From Amylostereum areolatum (taxonomy: Eukaryota; Basidiomycota; Agaricomycetes; Russulales; Stereaceae), in the NCBI GenBank assembly GCA_012932865.1, contig SAXG01000004.1, forward strand, positions 496,001-560,000: DNA of 64,000 bases, in the 5' to 3' direction. A program made the translations under genes and the position numbers. Shown here piece after piece: positions 20,815 to 32,170 of the stretch (positions are counted from its first letter, which is position 1; every line of letters begins with the position of its first letter). Below the pieces are notes generated by a model. It had not been told where the DNA came from and searched no databases. It saw only the letters and a list, made by a program, of their open reading frames with translations.

Positions 20815-22245
20815 CTATGCAATGTCTAGAAAATCGTGGCTGTCATTATTGGGGTCTTGGCCCTCTTCCTCATTCTCCTCCTCCTCCCCCTCTTCTTCTC
20901 CTTCTTCCTCCTCCTCCTCTTCGCTCTCGCTCTCGACAAATGTGAGGGAGATGTACTCATCTCCCAAGCGCGCGTCGATAGCACTTACCGAAGACGCAGC
21001 CGGCTGCGAAGACTCAGTTTGCACCGCGGGGCCAGAGGCAGGAACATCCAGAGAGGTCCCAGTCGACGTTGAAGTGAACGCTGTCGAAACTTGCACACGA
21101 TGCCGATTTGCCCGGATAACGTGGGGGAGCTTGCATCCTTTTGTTCGGACACTCGCCGCGTTCCGCGAAGTCCGGGCACTCACGCACATGCTGGCGTTCG
21201 CAGTTGAGGCCCGTCTCGCAAAATCCGAGCACGGCAAAGTCGCGGCAGACACCCGAGCGCGCGCCGGTGTGGACGTGCGGAAACGGACAGCCCACCCGAG
21301 TACAACGTCCGTTGTTCGCAAAATGCACACACAGCGGCGTACGTTCCGGTGTCGGATCGTGCGAGAGAGCGCATGTGTCGGCGCTATGAGGACAAGTGCC
21401 TTGAAGAAATGGCCAGCAAATAGCGATCTTGGAAGAATCATGTTTGTATGGGCAGGTCAAGCCGCGAGTGCACGCGCCTGTAAAGAGTAACCGGACGACG
21501 AAAAACAGAAGTGCAGCGTGCAGAGCCGCTTAGGGTAGGGCCGGGGGATAGGGGATGACCACGCACCTGTAGTCGTAAAACGAGGACAAGGTTTGTCAAT
21601 CGATTTCTTCGAAGCGCGCCGGGGGCTAGAGGGCCGTCAGGAAATGCTGCAATGGAACTACGAGGGGACGAACTGATATGGCCTGCGATTGTTGGCCAAC
21701 GTCATGTTTCCATGGCGTGAAGGTTTAGCTTTGTACGTGCGATTGTTCTTGAGTAGATGACCGGCTTTTGCGCGGGTGAACTCAGCCTGGGGCCTGGGTT
21801 TGATAGCAGGAGGGGGCTTGGAAACCGCAACTACAGAACACGTCAGAGGAATCAGGACAGAATGAGAGCGGACACGCACTGTCTTTTCGCACTAGAGAAC
21901 GCCTCGAAGTTTCAAACGCAACACCATTGATAGTGACGTCGCGTGGTGCGCTCGAAGGAGGTGCAGCTGACACAGGTGCAGGCTTGGGGAATGTAGTAGG
22001 GTATCCGGGACGAACATAGCTTTTAGAAGGTGGTTTGTTGTATGGGTTGAACCGAGAGGTAGTATGCTGGCGGTGTGAATTATACGGTGGTTGAGGTCGA
22101 GGAGGGTCGCCTGATCGATGCTGGTTGATTGCTCCTAAAACTGGCGTGAGCGAGACATAGATACAGAAGATAGAAATCTACCGGTGAGTCTCGCTATCTC
22201 GAGTTTCATGGCTGCGTCAGATGCGGATTCGGAGGAGGATGCCAT
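20815..22245 (-). CDS. Five-finger CCCH zinc-finger protein, ZC3H3-like
   Basis: Exons 22245-22182, 22134-21880, 21830-21674, 21625-21567 and 21477-20815, with introns of 47-89 nt. The N-terminal half is basic and disordered (TINGVAFETSRRSLVRK, LLKNNRTYKAKPSRHGNMTL). Five CCCH fingers follow: KPCPRFTTTGACTRG.., ICWPFLQGTC.., LCVHFANNGRC.., VCRDFAVLGFC.. and ECPDFAERGEC... The tail is acidic (about 20 Glu in the stretch near 20870-20930) and ends DSHDFLDIA. Finger number and spacing resemble animal ZC3H3, which acts in poly(A)-dependent mRNA export; the fungal role is inferred. The last finger is interrupted: its second half is in another frame, one base off at an AAAA run near 21139-21143. 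A 46-nt GTGAGT..AAAAG segment (21183-21138) would restore the frame if spliced, but it deletes finger residues. Confidence 0.8.
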
Positions 22246-22386
22246 GGCGGTTGCTAAGTAAACAGAAAAGTGAGCGAGGGTCCAGGCAAACGATGTTCCC
22301 ACTTCCCAGTTCCCACTTCCTCCGACCTCGTCATTCTGATTCATACTCCGACGCTCCATGCTTGACAAGATAAAAAAGAAGTACTG

Positions 22387-22461
22387 TAGCAGCACCTCGT
22401 TTCGATCGAGGGACCTCAGGGTTATGGGCCCTGCGCGCTATACCAGCTGCGCCATGCTGCT
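22387..22461 (-). tRNA. Initiator tRNA-Met (CAT)
   Basis: On the minus strand the acceptor stem is AGCAGCA/TGCTGCT with discriminator A. The anticodon stem is CAGGG/CCCTG with loop CCCATAA, and the T arm is CCTCG-ATCGAAA-CGAGG. Three marks of the eukaryotic initiator are present: A1-T72 end pair, three G-C pairs next to the anticodon loop, and A instead of T at position 54 of the T loop. The D loop (AGCTGGTATAGC) is a little longer than in yeast initiator tRNA, so an elongator cannot be fully excluded. No intron. It sits between the CCCH gene and the hydrolase gene. Confidence 0.85.
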
Positions 22462-22807
22462 AAGAAGGACACCTCACTTTGGGATAGATACCTGCCGGCC
22501 TTTGCATCAACGTACTTGGCGTATAGTGGAAGCACAGTCAAGCCCGGCAGGGAGTCGAACAGCTTTGGGAGTCCAGCGAGAGGTATTCTCGATGTCCTCG
22601 TGAGCACGGAGTATGCGTTAAGCTGCCAGAGGGGCGACTCTAATGCGTAAAATTCGGGAGAAATTACAATGATCAGATTGCACAACACTTGTTTAGTAGA
22701 GCCAGTAAGTTACAGTACCCCTATGACACAGCACGAACACAATTGGTGTATAGAGAAACCCCCGTAAACCTGCACGAGCAATTTCGCCTCTTCGCTATTT
22801 TCTCATC

Positions 22808-24478
22808 TCATTCGGTCAAGAACTTTTGCACCGTGGATTTGATAAACTCAAGGTCCTCAGGACAAGAACCTCCTCCGGCTAGAAGTACAGGCCATCCATG
22901 TCAGTAGATGGGTAACATTCATTCAGCACTCACCTAGGTGACCCCAGACCGAATTGATGACCGAAAACTGCGCATTTTTCAAAAACGAGACCTCTGTTTC
23001 GCTGTCTTCTGGCTAGAGACGTAGCTGTCAACCCGCGAATACCACAGAAACGCGATCAATCCTTACAGGGAAGTACAAGTCCGTTTTGCAAGGCATTATA
23101 AGGGCTCTAGCTTTGATTTCGCTCAAGCACGTTTCGTAGTCGCCTCCATGCCTGACAAGCGAGCAATCTCCCTCCTGCCAGGTATTGAGTAGCACGAGCA
23201 TGTCGTTGGCATCCCAGAATTGGAGAAACCCGGATTCCCATCGTTCACGAATGAAACTATTCAAATCCGCGTACCTACATAGCACGATCATGTTCAGTCG
23301 TTATCTATACCTATGCAGGGTCAAGCAAGTCAACATACTGTCCATCGTGGAGGAATTTCTTGTGACGATACCACTAAAACATTACGTTAGTTGCATCCAG
23401 AAGAGGTACCTGTCACGACTTGCAGTTTGTCCGTATGCCCAAGCACTGTATACCCTACCAAACGCACGGATCCCGTGCTGGGGTTGCGTCTTGTAATGAC
23501 CGTCGTCAAAGTCCTTAGACGCCACCAAAGCAATCCGAGGCCCCTCGAGGAAGCTATTTGGTTTGGGAGATCAGCGCAACGACATTCATGAGTGGTGGAT
23601 CGGTACAAACCATTGATTGTGAGGACTCGTGCGAGCGGACCCACAGATCACCACAGTGCTGCACGTTCGATAAGCCAACGTCAACGTAACACACGGACCT
23701 TACCGCTCCACTAGATCGGGGTACATGACAGGCCAATAGTAGGCCTATGGAGACCTGAGGTTAGTATCGGCTGCATGAATACATGGCGGACAGTGTGTTC
23801 ACCTGCTGCCCGCCCATAGAAAAGCCAATGACACAATGTATCTTGCTTTGTCCCAATTTCTGGGTTAACACCGAGTGTTGCGCACGGCTTCATTCCACGG
23901 CTCAGTTGAACTTTGCGTAAAATAAAGCAGTATGGAACACTCTCACATATTATCCTCATAGGATACTTTGGGGAAATATGGTCCGTTGTACGGCACGGGC
24001 TGATAGGTAATTCATGAAGTTGAGTCAAAAGCCTGGGATGATATCACGAACCGTATTGGAGGGGGATGACGACTAGCACGCAGGATTAAATCGCGACTCG
24101 GTCAGGTAAAGAAACGATGAACTTATGGCTGACCTCTCCGTTCGAAAAAAGCGCAAAAGTCACGATGAAATATTTCGCAGGGTCCAACGTCTGTTCAAGC
24201 CCGTTTCAGCACCCGATCTTAGCGTCGCAGAAAGTGTCAACCTTTCCTGAGCCCACAAGGTAATCTTGACCTAGCAAGCCATTGTCTTCAGATATGTCAT
24301 TCCTCTGCCTTGGCGAAGGACGAATTCACTGACTGTCAAGGCGGCCCCCGTAACATGTTGGAAACACGATACAAGGGTTGTTTGGGTCCCCATAGGTGCG
24401 ATAAGCTGTTATTGCATCGGGTATGACGCCCCCTGTGACGTTGAAACGCCCGTGATGGTAGTACTGAGTTTCAACCAT
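22808..24478 (-). CDS. Alpha/beta hydrolase, homoserine O-acetyltransferase family-like
   Basis: ATG at 24476-24478 (MVETQYYHHGRFN) and stop at 22808-22810 (FIKSTVQKFLTE). About ten short exons can be chained by conserved blocks: AYRTYGDPNNPCIVFPTCYG, TLDPAKYFIVTFALFSNGE, PYNGPYFPKVSYEDN, KIHCVIGFSMGGQQ, AYYWPVMYPDLVER, VVICGSARTSPHNQ, GPRIALVASKDFDDGHYKTQ, SFIRERWESGFLQFWDANDM, IKARALIMPCKTDLYFPPED and NAQFSVINSVWGHL. The nucleophile elbow GFSMGG (Ser), an Asp in KTDLYF and the His in VWGHL form the expected triad. Fungal members of this group are often secondary hydrolases, not true Met2, and the substrate is unknown. Exon boundaries were not fixed one by one. Confidence 0.85.
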
Positions 24479-25020
24479 GGAGTGTTCACGACGGAGTGGT
24501 CAATGGGAGAGCAATCGCGCGGTGAGAAAGCAAGGTTCCAGACGGTCAGCATTATAAGGCATCGCTATCGGCATGATGATATAGTTCACCGGCTCTACTC
24601 AGGGCCCGCCGACCCAACGTAGGCCCTGGTTCACAGGAGGTTGAGAATCAGTAGGGTCACGCGGCAGAGTGACAATATTGTGGTGTGTTCGAAAGATAAC
24701 TTCGGATAGCTTACCGTATTTCGGTCGAAGCCTCGAAGTGTGTCCATGTGAAATGGGTGCCAGTCATTATCAGCATCAAGTAGCAGTTGAGTAAAGTGGG
24801 GGACGATGTTCAAAGTAAATCGGCGACGCGGCGAGAGATTACGACGGGCGCCTATTGGCACAGAATGCAAATTGCTTTAAGTAAGTGCTCTTCCCTGACG
24901 ATAGTTCATCGGCAGACCACTTGAGATGTCGTTGCTGACATTATTTGGGAGTAAAAGTACATATCAATGTATTCTATGCTACGGGGTATACGATCCTCGT
25001 CCGTTCTTCTCTGCGCTGTG
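24479..25020. other. Intergenic region upstream of the hydrolase
   Basis: About 540 bp between the start of the hydrolase and the end of CCZ1, both on the minus strand. A 79-codon minus-strand frame at 24870-24631 has no recognisable content. It should hold the hydrolase promoter and the CCZ1 3' UTR. Confidence 0.4.
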
Positions 25021-27379
25021 CTAAACAAACACATCGCGAAAGCGGCGCAACAGCCCCACGACTTCGTTATCCACGTCTGACAGACTCGTCTCTTTGCGCG
25101 CCACCTCCATGTACACTTCCCCTGTACGCTCTCGACGAGCGATGTGCCAGTGTTGCGGACCTTGTGTACGCGAGAATACCTCTTGAATTTCGGGATTTCT
25201 GAAATCGGTATAAGTCAAAGACACCACAAAGATGTCGTCCAACTCACCCAAGAAGGTCTTGTGCGTTGAAAAGGTGTTCTGACTGCGATGAAAACTCTGG
25301 GCTGACTATGAACCCCCCCGTCTTATTCATGATAATAAACTTGTCCTTGGGCTGAAGAATTTTTGTCGCAGACACCGTGGAAGTCTCGGACCTGGTGTGG
25401 GGCATATATAAGGCGGGTAGAATATACTACGAGCATCCCGCACCTTGCAATGGTGGTTTCGTCAATTCCGGTCTGCACATCGGACAGGAGAGCCAACGCG
25501 CGGTCACAGAGAGCACACAGCGCTTCATCAGTCGAGCTGAGGTCTGGATCAGCAAGAAACCCAAACACAAGTTCATCCTTCTGCCAATATGTTCTTTCAG
25601 CCCCTGTAAACTCCACGGAACATGTCAAACAGTACTCACAACGAGATAGAGCAGTGACTTTGGGTGGGACAAGTGCGGTTCGTCCAATGGCGAAATATAG
25701 ACAGATAGCCGCATGAAAGAATGTACAGGTGCTGAAATCACGGAGAGGGTGTCCTGAGGAGGCGAAGGTGGTCGTGAAGGCAGGCTGCTAGGTTGCAAGC
25801 TATCTGAAGAGGCAGATGCCTGCGCAGAGCCAGTCAGAGGAAGCAAGACATCGACTTCTTGTTCAGCCTCAGGATCGATACTAGCGGCCTCGGGATCCCG
25901 GCCAGATGTTGCTTCTGAATTAGCCAAAGTGTCATCTACCGATTCTTCATTGGATCCGGATGGTACTACGGCTACACCGACACCGAATGAAGACATAGCC
26001 TCATGAAGACTCTCCGCGTCTACTTTGATTTCTGACAGTTGGTCAGGAGTGCCATCGCTTGCTACCTCGTGTTTGGAGGCGGGTTCGGAATCGTCACCGT
26101 TTGGTTCTTCTGCGTTATGTGAGCCAAACTGGCGGTCGGCGTTCTTTCCAAAAGTAAGATACCCAGGCCAGCTCCACTTGCGCACATCCATGCTTGCGCC
26201 GATTGCAAGAAATGCGTTTCCTGTGGCGTTAAGTGCATCTTTCGCACCTTCTGCTATACCGTCCGTTCCAGCTTTCAGTGTCTCCGCGGAGGCCGACGAA
26301 AGAACTTCAGGGGGCGGGTTGATGGTTATTGAAGGTGGGCGAGGCGGGGGAACCCGTGAGCGAAGATACTGGGGGATGGCCCAGGAAATATGTGTAGAGG
26401 TGTACGACGAGGACGGGATGATATGAGAGGGTGTAAGGATGAAGGGTGCTGTGAGGTTTGGGAGGGTTTCCTGCGATAAACCGTCAAGGTGTTTTGACAA
26501 GGATTTATGTTGTGGGTGCAGGGATATTCCTGCGTAGGGGTAGGTATACAGATGATGAGTGTTTGCGTCGAGAAAGAAGGAGCCATCACACACCGAGATA
26601 ACTACTAAATTCGCAATCTTGATCTATGTCCCAATTCCATGCCCATGGGGTGAAGAAGCGTTCCAACTGTAGTTCTAATGCTTGTTGACCGATGTTGTGA
26701 AGGATAGAGGTAAAAGAACCATGCGCGACCTAGCAAGGAGAAACGGTCATTTAATATACGTTTATCCAGGGCTAGAGCGCACCTTAAAGCGTTCATACCC
26801 TCCAAGCAGATGAGAACGGAGAGCCGTGTCGCTTACGCAGCCGTCATGATAGTCACATAGATGCTCCGGCACCTCTCTGGTCAGTGGCTTTGTCCTTGGT
26901 CTTGATCTTCTCCTTAGCCTTGTCTTTTCCCTTTGGCTTGTTCTGAGACGCCTGACGCCACGTCTTTCCCAGTTCTACGCACTTCACTCTCGTCAGCTAG
27001 AGTGCGAAGTCTCACAAGCATAATGCGCACAGCGTGTATCCAAAACCCGGGCTCGGGAGACAACATGACCATCCGCCTCGATTGCGAATGTATGTTCTCG
27101 CAAACGTCACCAGAAAACATGCTATTGTCAGTGGCAAGTCAGCCGCCCATCCTGGACTGAGGAAACAGACGATCGCAACTCAGAAAAGTTGATCAGAGCC
27201 TTTGCGAGACCGACTTGTCTGAGCATCTTGTCTCGCGAAGCCGCATGTTCGCGGGCGGTGTAAAACAGGATCTGGGCTTGTTCCTCGGCATCCTCGTCAT
27301 CTTCCGAAACGGCCGCGGTAGGTCGAATGGTGGGGTTATAAATTGTTAGGTACAGAAGGGCTGGTGGGAGACGGCTCAT
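25021..27379 (-). CDS. CCZ1: Vacuolar fusion protein CCZ1
   Basis: The start ATG at 27379 begins MSRLPPALLYLTIYNPTIRP, followed by DDEDAEEQAQILFYTAREH and KMLRQVGLAKALINFS, the N-terminal longin region of Ccz1. Further exons carry QSRRMVMLSPEPGFWIHA, TALRSHLLGGYERFK, VAHGSFTSILHNIGQQALEL and ERFFTPWAWNWDIDQD. Downstream are a long acidic linker, then PPSPPQDTLSVISAPVHSF, TGAERTYWQKDELVFGFLA and the end GLLRRFRDVFV with TAG at 25021-25023. Ccz1 with Mon1 forms the guanine-nucleotide exchange factor for the Rab7-type GTPase Ypt7 at late endosomes and vacuoles. The central linker (26000-26300) is Ser/Glu-rich and poorly conserved. Multiple introns; the K/R-rich segment at about 26890-26960 is the least certain part. 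Confidence 0.85.
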
Positions 27380-27622
27380 GAGCCACGATGGTGGAGAGTA
27401 AAAGAGAAGTCGCGCGGCTATTAGTACATATCTGCCACTTGCCATACTATGGTTACTTACGTGACTCTGTTAATGCTGTAAGTACTTCTGAAGTCTCATT
27501 TATTTAAACCCATCCTCCTGTCGTGAAATGAAATGCGAAATGCTGATGATACATGACGATATGTTGGAAAGTTGTAATACAGCGTTTATGTAGTGGAAAG
27601 CCGGCGCTATTGTCAAATACCC

Positions 27623-30600
27623 TCAAAGAGTCAGTCTCAACCCATCTACAGGTTCGGATTCGCGTTCCTTATCCACGACCTCCAGCGACTCTCCTTCTCC
27701 TTCCCCAGTTCCCGATGATGTCTGCGTCTGGGGATCCGAATCCCACTCGTCTGCATCAGGATCATCCATTCTCGAGTCATTTGCATATTTCCAATGTCTA
27801 GAACGTGGGGCGAAGTTATCGTTATCATCGTCCGAATCCAGTTCAGCCTCGTTGGATGACGTCGGGGACGCTTTCGTCGAGGGGTCCGGGAAATCGAAGT
27901 GCTGTGACTCGAGTGCGAGGGGGTCCAGTTCCAGTACTGACGTCTGCAGCACGTCGTCGAACGGGGCCTCGTCGAATGAAGGGGGGTCTCCATCGTCGAG
28001 GGGTGGCGGGGACTGATGAGGGGGATGATGTTGTCTGGGGTGTTGCTGCCCATCGCGTGGAAGGGCCGTACGTCGATCCCAGGCTCCGCGCAGGAGAATA
28101 TTCCCGCTCCCCCAGCCGACGCGGAAGAACCGGGGGAGTCAACTCGTTTGGGGGCGTTGGTAGCTGTGAGTCCGTATTCATAAATGTCGTGTCATCGGAC
28201 GAGCCAGAAGATTCTGCTTTGGAGCGTGCAGCCTCGATTTTGGTGTGCGTCTTGCCTCCTAGAGGTCGGGATGCCCGTCGCTTGTAGAACAGGAGGTACG
28301 CATTGGCGTTCTATGGGCAGAGCAGAAGGGTCAGATACCTGTAACACGACTCGGGTTGAAAGACTTACTACGGCATCGTCTGGTCGTGACTCGGTCACGT
28401 ATGAGTCGTCGAAGTGATACCATTTCTTGGTGACGTGGTTGTGGGCGTAAGCTCGATAATGACCACCACCAAGCCCACCGAGATGCTCGTCAACCGCATA
28501 CAAGTCGTACATGAGAGGTTCATCCAGGTCCCCCAGACCCAGTTCGCTGATGTCGACACCTTGCGTCTGGAGCTGTTTCGCAACCTGGCGCTCCTGTGCC
28601 ATCTCCGTGAGGTCAAGATTCTGGAGGGGGAAGTCCACAAACGTCTCAATTTTGTCTCTGAGAGCGCGAGAGTTGGAAAAACGTTTCAGATGAACGACGA
28701 GGATATCCGGCACGCTCCAAAGATCAAATTTCTTGGTCGCTTGTTGATGCTTCTTGCAGCTCGGGCAATACCAAAGATCATCCTCGCCAAGCTGTTCCTC
28801 CTTCGTGAACTCGTCTAGACAATCCTGTAGTGAGATACCCTTCTCCACCTTGGAGTTGGATGCGCGTTCCGCCGCGATGTATTCTTCGTGTTTGAATGTC
28901 TGCCAACTGTGAAAGAGCGCGTGTTCCCAGCGGTTTCCTTCTTCGCCGAAGAAGTAAGCTTTCATGTTCTCATCAAACTCCAGAGTCAAAGCATCGTCTC
29001 GACAGAGTAAAACGGGGGTTTCGTCTTCCCCGTCCATGGTGGCATTATTGCGGCGATCCTCCCATGACTCCGGGCGTGGTGCATGAGAACCGTACCCGGT
29101 ATTGAAGCCTGCCCCGGAGTCTTTCTGGTGGGCTTGCAGTTTCACCGTGAAGATACCCTGCTTTAGGCCAACGCGGCGAAGCTCATCGCCAGAATTTCGG
29201 TCCGGCGCCTCTGTGGAGGTATCTTCATCAACGAGCATCGCCTTCTCGTCTACGATATCGGCTTCCTCGACTGTAGGACCTTGGATCGTCACAACGTCGC
29301 CGTTCTCTTTGATCTCTGTAACCGAGTCCGTAACCTGCGCCCCAGGTATAGGGATTTGGACCTCTGCCATTGGAGAATCAACCGACTCCCACGACCACAA
29401 ATCCCGGAAATTTTTGGTCCAGCGTCGCAGTTGGCCCACGATGAGCCCTTCCATACGTTCTACGCTGCGGGCGTCCTCGCGATCGATTGCGAGTATGAAA
29501 GGATATCCAAACAGGGTGGGGTTTGATCGATTGAAGCTGGAGTGTCGTGCGGGGCTAGTGCACGAGAGGAAAACTGGAACAATGAAAGGGTCGTTGTCCG
29601 TTTTCTTGGAGACGTATGTGCGCGACTGCTGAGCATGGCACGGCAGCTCGTAGCATACGATGGTGTCAGATTCAGCCATCTCCCCGCAGAGCACAGAATC
29701 ATCTAGATTCTTATAGAAACGGTGAGAAAAGATCTCTATTGTTAGAAGCTACGGTTCACGTCAACATGTTGATAAAGTCGGGCATGTGAATGAACACTTT
29801 ACGTTGTCTGGGTTGGCTCCCATCCAGCGACCGAGGAGTTGACGGAGATCTTTGAATGACGCATCGCGTCCAATTTCTATGGGCACCTTCACGTGCTCTT
29901 TGTCGGGGTCGTAAGGAACGTAGTATATGGTGTGCCTCCACTTCTTGTAAATGGGAAGAGGGAGTGTCAAATACATAAAGGGGTCGAATGTGATTGATAC
30001 CTGGAATAGTCGGTTAACCTTCGTCTCGATGACAGTGGCTTCCACCTACTTTGCTGCATTCTGGACAAACAAGTGTACTTTTGTATTGGCCTTGGAACAG
30101 GTCCACAATCACGCTGTCGTTTCGCTTCATGTAGCCTTCCCAGCTTTCCCTGGCCAGCTTGACAAGCTCACGCTCACCACCACCCTCCCAATCGGGCTTC
30201 TCGACGTATGGCTTCTTAAGGACTCGGTTTAGATCTTCGTGAAGCCCATCGAGCAGGAAGGCTACAAGCTCCTGGGAGTCGTGCTGCTGGTACCCCGAGA
30301 ACTGGGGAGCAAATCGACTCAGTGCCGACTTGAACTCCCGTGGCGAATAAGATGTTGATTGCGAGGAAGGTGCCCATATCCGACCAAGGAGTGCTCCAAA
30401 AGTCTCTGCGATGGCTCCACCCATGCCGAGAGGGTTATCCGGATTGAGCTCGTCGCTATAGACATTGGCTAGAGAGGGAATTAGATTCAGCATTAATAAC
30501 AAAGTAAGAATACATACTAAGGAAATAGTCGGCCAGTTCTGGTGTATGCGCAAGGCATTGCAAGGCGGAGTTCATAAAGCAGGTATTTCCCCTACTTGAT

Positions 30601-31915
30601 GTCAGTGACCGCGAAGACGGTACTGTAGTGGACGTACGTACATATTGCTGAGACCCAGAGTACCCAACTCAATGGCAGGCTTCTGACGTATGGCAGGGGC
30701 CGAAGCAGCAGGTTTGAAGAAGGTGGAAGTCGAAGGTCCCGCACCTGGAGACATTGTCTTATTGGATTGGAATCGACTCGAGCTGAAGAAGTCGTTATCT
30801 TGGCCGAACAACGGCGGTGGTACACCGCTGAGTGTTGCATCCGATCCGTCGCCAGGGCGGCGATTGGATGTGTCCACGATCCAAGTGCCAGCCTTCATAA
30901 ATTCAACAGCAAAGCTGTCCCCGTCTGCGATTAATGCGTCATCGAGAGTTTCCTCGCTTGTTTGAAGGATCGTGGACTTGTCTTGTATGATCTTTCCAGA
31001 AGGGTAATCGCTCCCCGTGAGACCCTCGCTTTCGATCTTCCAGACCCGGTATTCGTCAACGGATGCTGGCTCCACGGTATCAGCAAGATCGCGAAGTAGA
31101 TCTTTCACGCGACGCGCGGAAGAAACAGTTATTCGATGCTCGGCGTCGCCACTAGTGAACACGGAACCAGGCGCTTCGATGACCCGAAACACGCGAAGAC
31201 GTGGTGGATGGAGTTCGAGAGTGGGTTGGTGCGAGATTCCGCGAAGGATCACGGTGCGAGGGAGGGAGTATTGCGGCTGGCCATACCTGAAACAACCTCG
31301 TTGAGGAGCGTGATGGAAGACATAAACAGACACGCACCACTGCACGAAGTAGTTCCAGACTTGGGTGGGTACGAACTCAACATCGATGCCTTCCTGTGGG
31401 TTCGTGGACAATTCTCCGGTGGATGTCACCAGAGAAGAATTGTCGACGGGGCCAATGTCTTTCTCGTCAATGCCACCCTCTTTGTCCTGCTCTCCTGTGA
31501 CAGCTTTCTCCCATCGTCTGAACCATGGCTTTGCGATGAGATGCCAAGTTTGGCCTTCTTGCATAGGTTGTTTGCGCAGAACCTGGATCGTCTGATGCCT
31601 GAGCCCTGGAGGGGTTGTGCCAGTGTGTGGCTGGGGATCATCGGAGACGGTGGTGAAGGTGGGCAAGATATCGGACATGGTCGCGTCGATGTCGTTTGAG
31701 GAAGGATCGGATAAGGAAAGATGGGATATCTCTTGCGCGCGTGGGCTGCGTGAGGTGGCAGAAGAGTCCTGGGAGGCTGAAGGATCTTCTGAAGCAGCAC
31801 GTTTGGGAGAAGAGGAGTCTGTGGCGGAGTTCAAGGACATGGAACGTTGTCTCTTGCGACTGGTGGGATTATCAGTTGAGGACGGTTGGACAGGTTGGAC
31901 GGTCAGATTTTGCAT
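27623..31915 (-). CDS. UBP12: Ubiquitin carboxyl-terminal hydrolase, UBP12/USP4-type
   Basis: ATG at 31915 ([13 protein letters not shown]). After a Ser-rich leader comes a DUSP-type domain ([35 protein letters not shown]), then a ubiquitin-like segment ([33 protein letters not shown]). The USP catalytic domain starts with the Cys box [20 protein letters not shown] (around 30590-30540), followed by [20 protein letters not shown]. The zinc-ribbon half [38 protein letters not shown] and the His box [20 protein letters not shown] (around 28490-28420) are present. The enzyme removes ubiquitin from substrates; in yeast Ubp12 acts on several cytosolic and mitochondrial targets. The C-terminal tail is acidic ([19 protein letters not shown]) and joined by an intron I could not place. 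Stop at 27623-27625. Confidence 0.9.
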
Positions 31916-31958
31916 AGCATCGGGTAGAGAGCTTTCGTAGAGCAGCCAACGCGTCTGT

Positions 31959-31979
31959 GGGTCAACCCTGGGTCAACCC
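31959..31979. promoter_or_regulatory. Direct repeat GGGTCAACCC in a divergent promoter
   Basis: GGGTCAACCC occurs twice separated by a single T in the 255-bp gap between the divergent starts of the deubiquitinase (31915, minus) and dihydroxyacetone kinase (32171, plus). Each copy is nearly palindromic (GGGT-CA-ACCC), which suits a dimeric regulator. This is sequence inference only. Confidence 0.3.
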
Positions 31980-32170
31980 GCAAAGGCAAAGCGGAATAAC
32001 AAATTGACCGCAACGCGTCACTCCCCCTCCAAACCAGGAACTCTATTCCCACGGTGCCTTTCAGCCCTTTCAAGTGACCCGCTCACCTGCCTCGACGTCC
32101 CAAGTATGTCCTATCATATATCCTCTTACGCTCCTCGCACGTCCGCTTCCACCCTCTCCCTTCGCCCATC

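Noticed and set aside
20822..21490. Long plus-strand frame rich in Ser (222 codons)
   Set aside because: It is the antisense of the CCCH protein exon; its Ser runs are the complement of the poly-Glu codons. The minus strand carries five conserved fingers.
22387..22461. Elongator tRNA-Met
   Set aside because: The T loop ATCGAAA, the A1-T72 pair and the GGG/CCC anticodon stem favour the initiator, although the D loop is somewhat long.
28102..29632. Long plus-strand frames over the deubiquitinase
   Set aside because: They are antisense to conserved USP blocks (zinc-ribbon and His box) on the minus strand.
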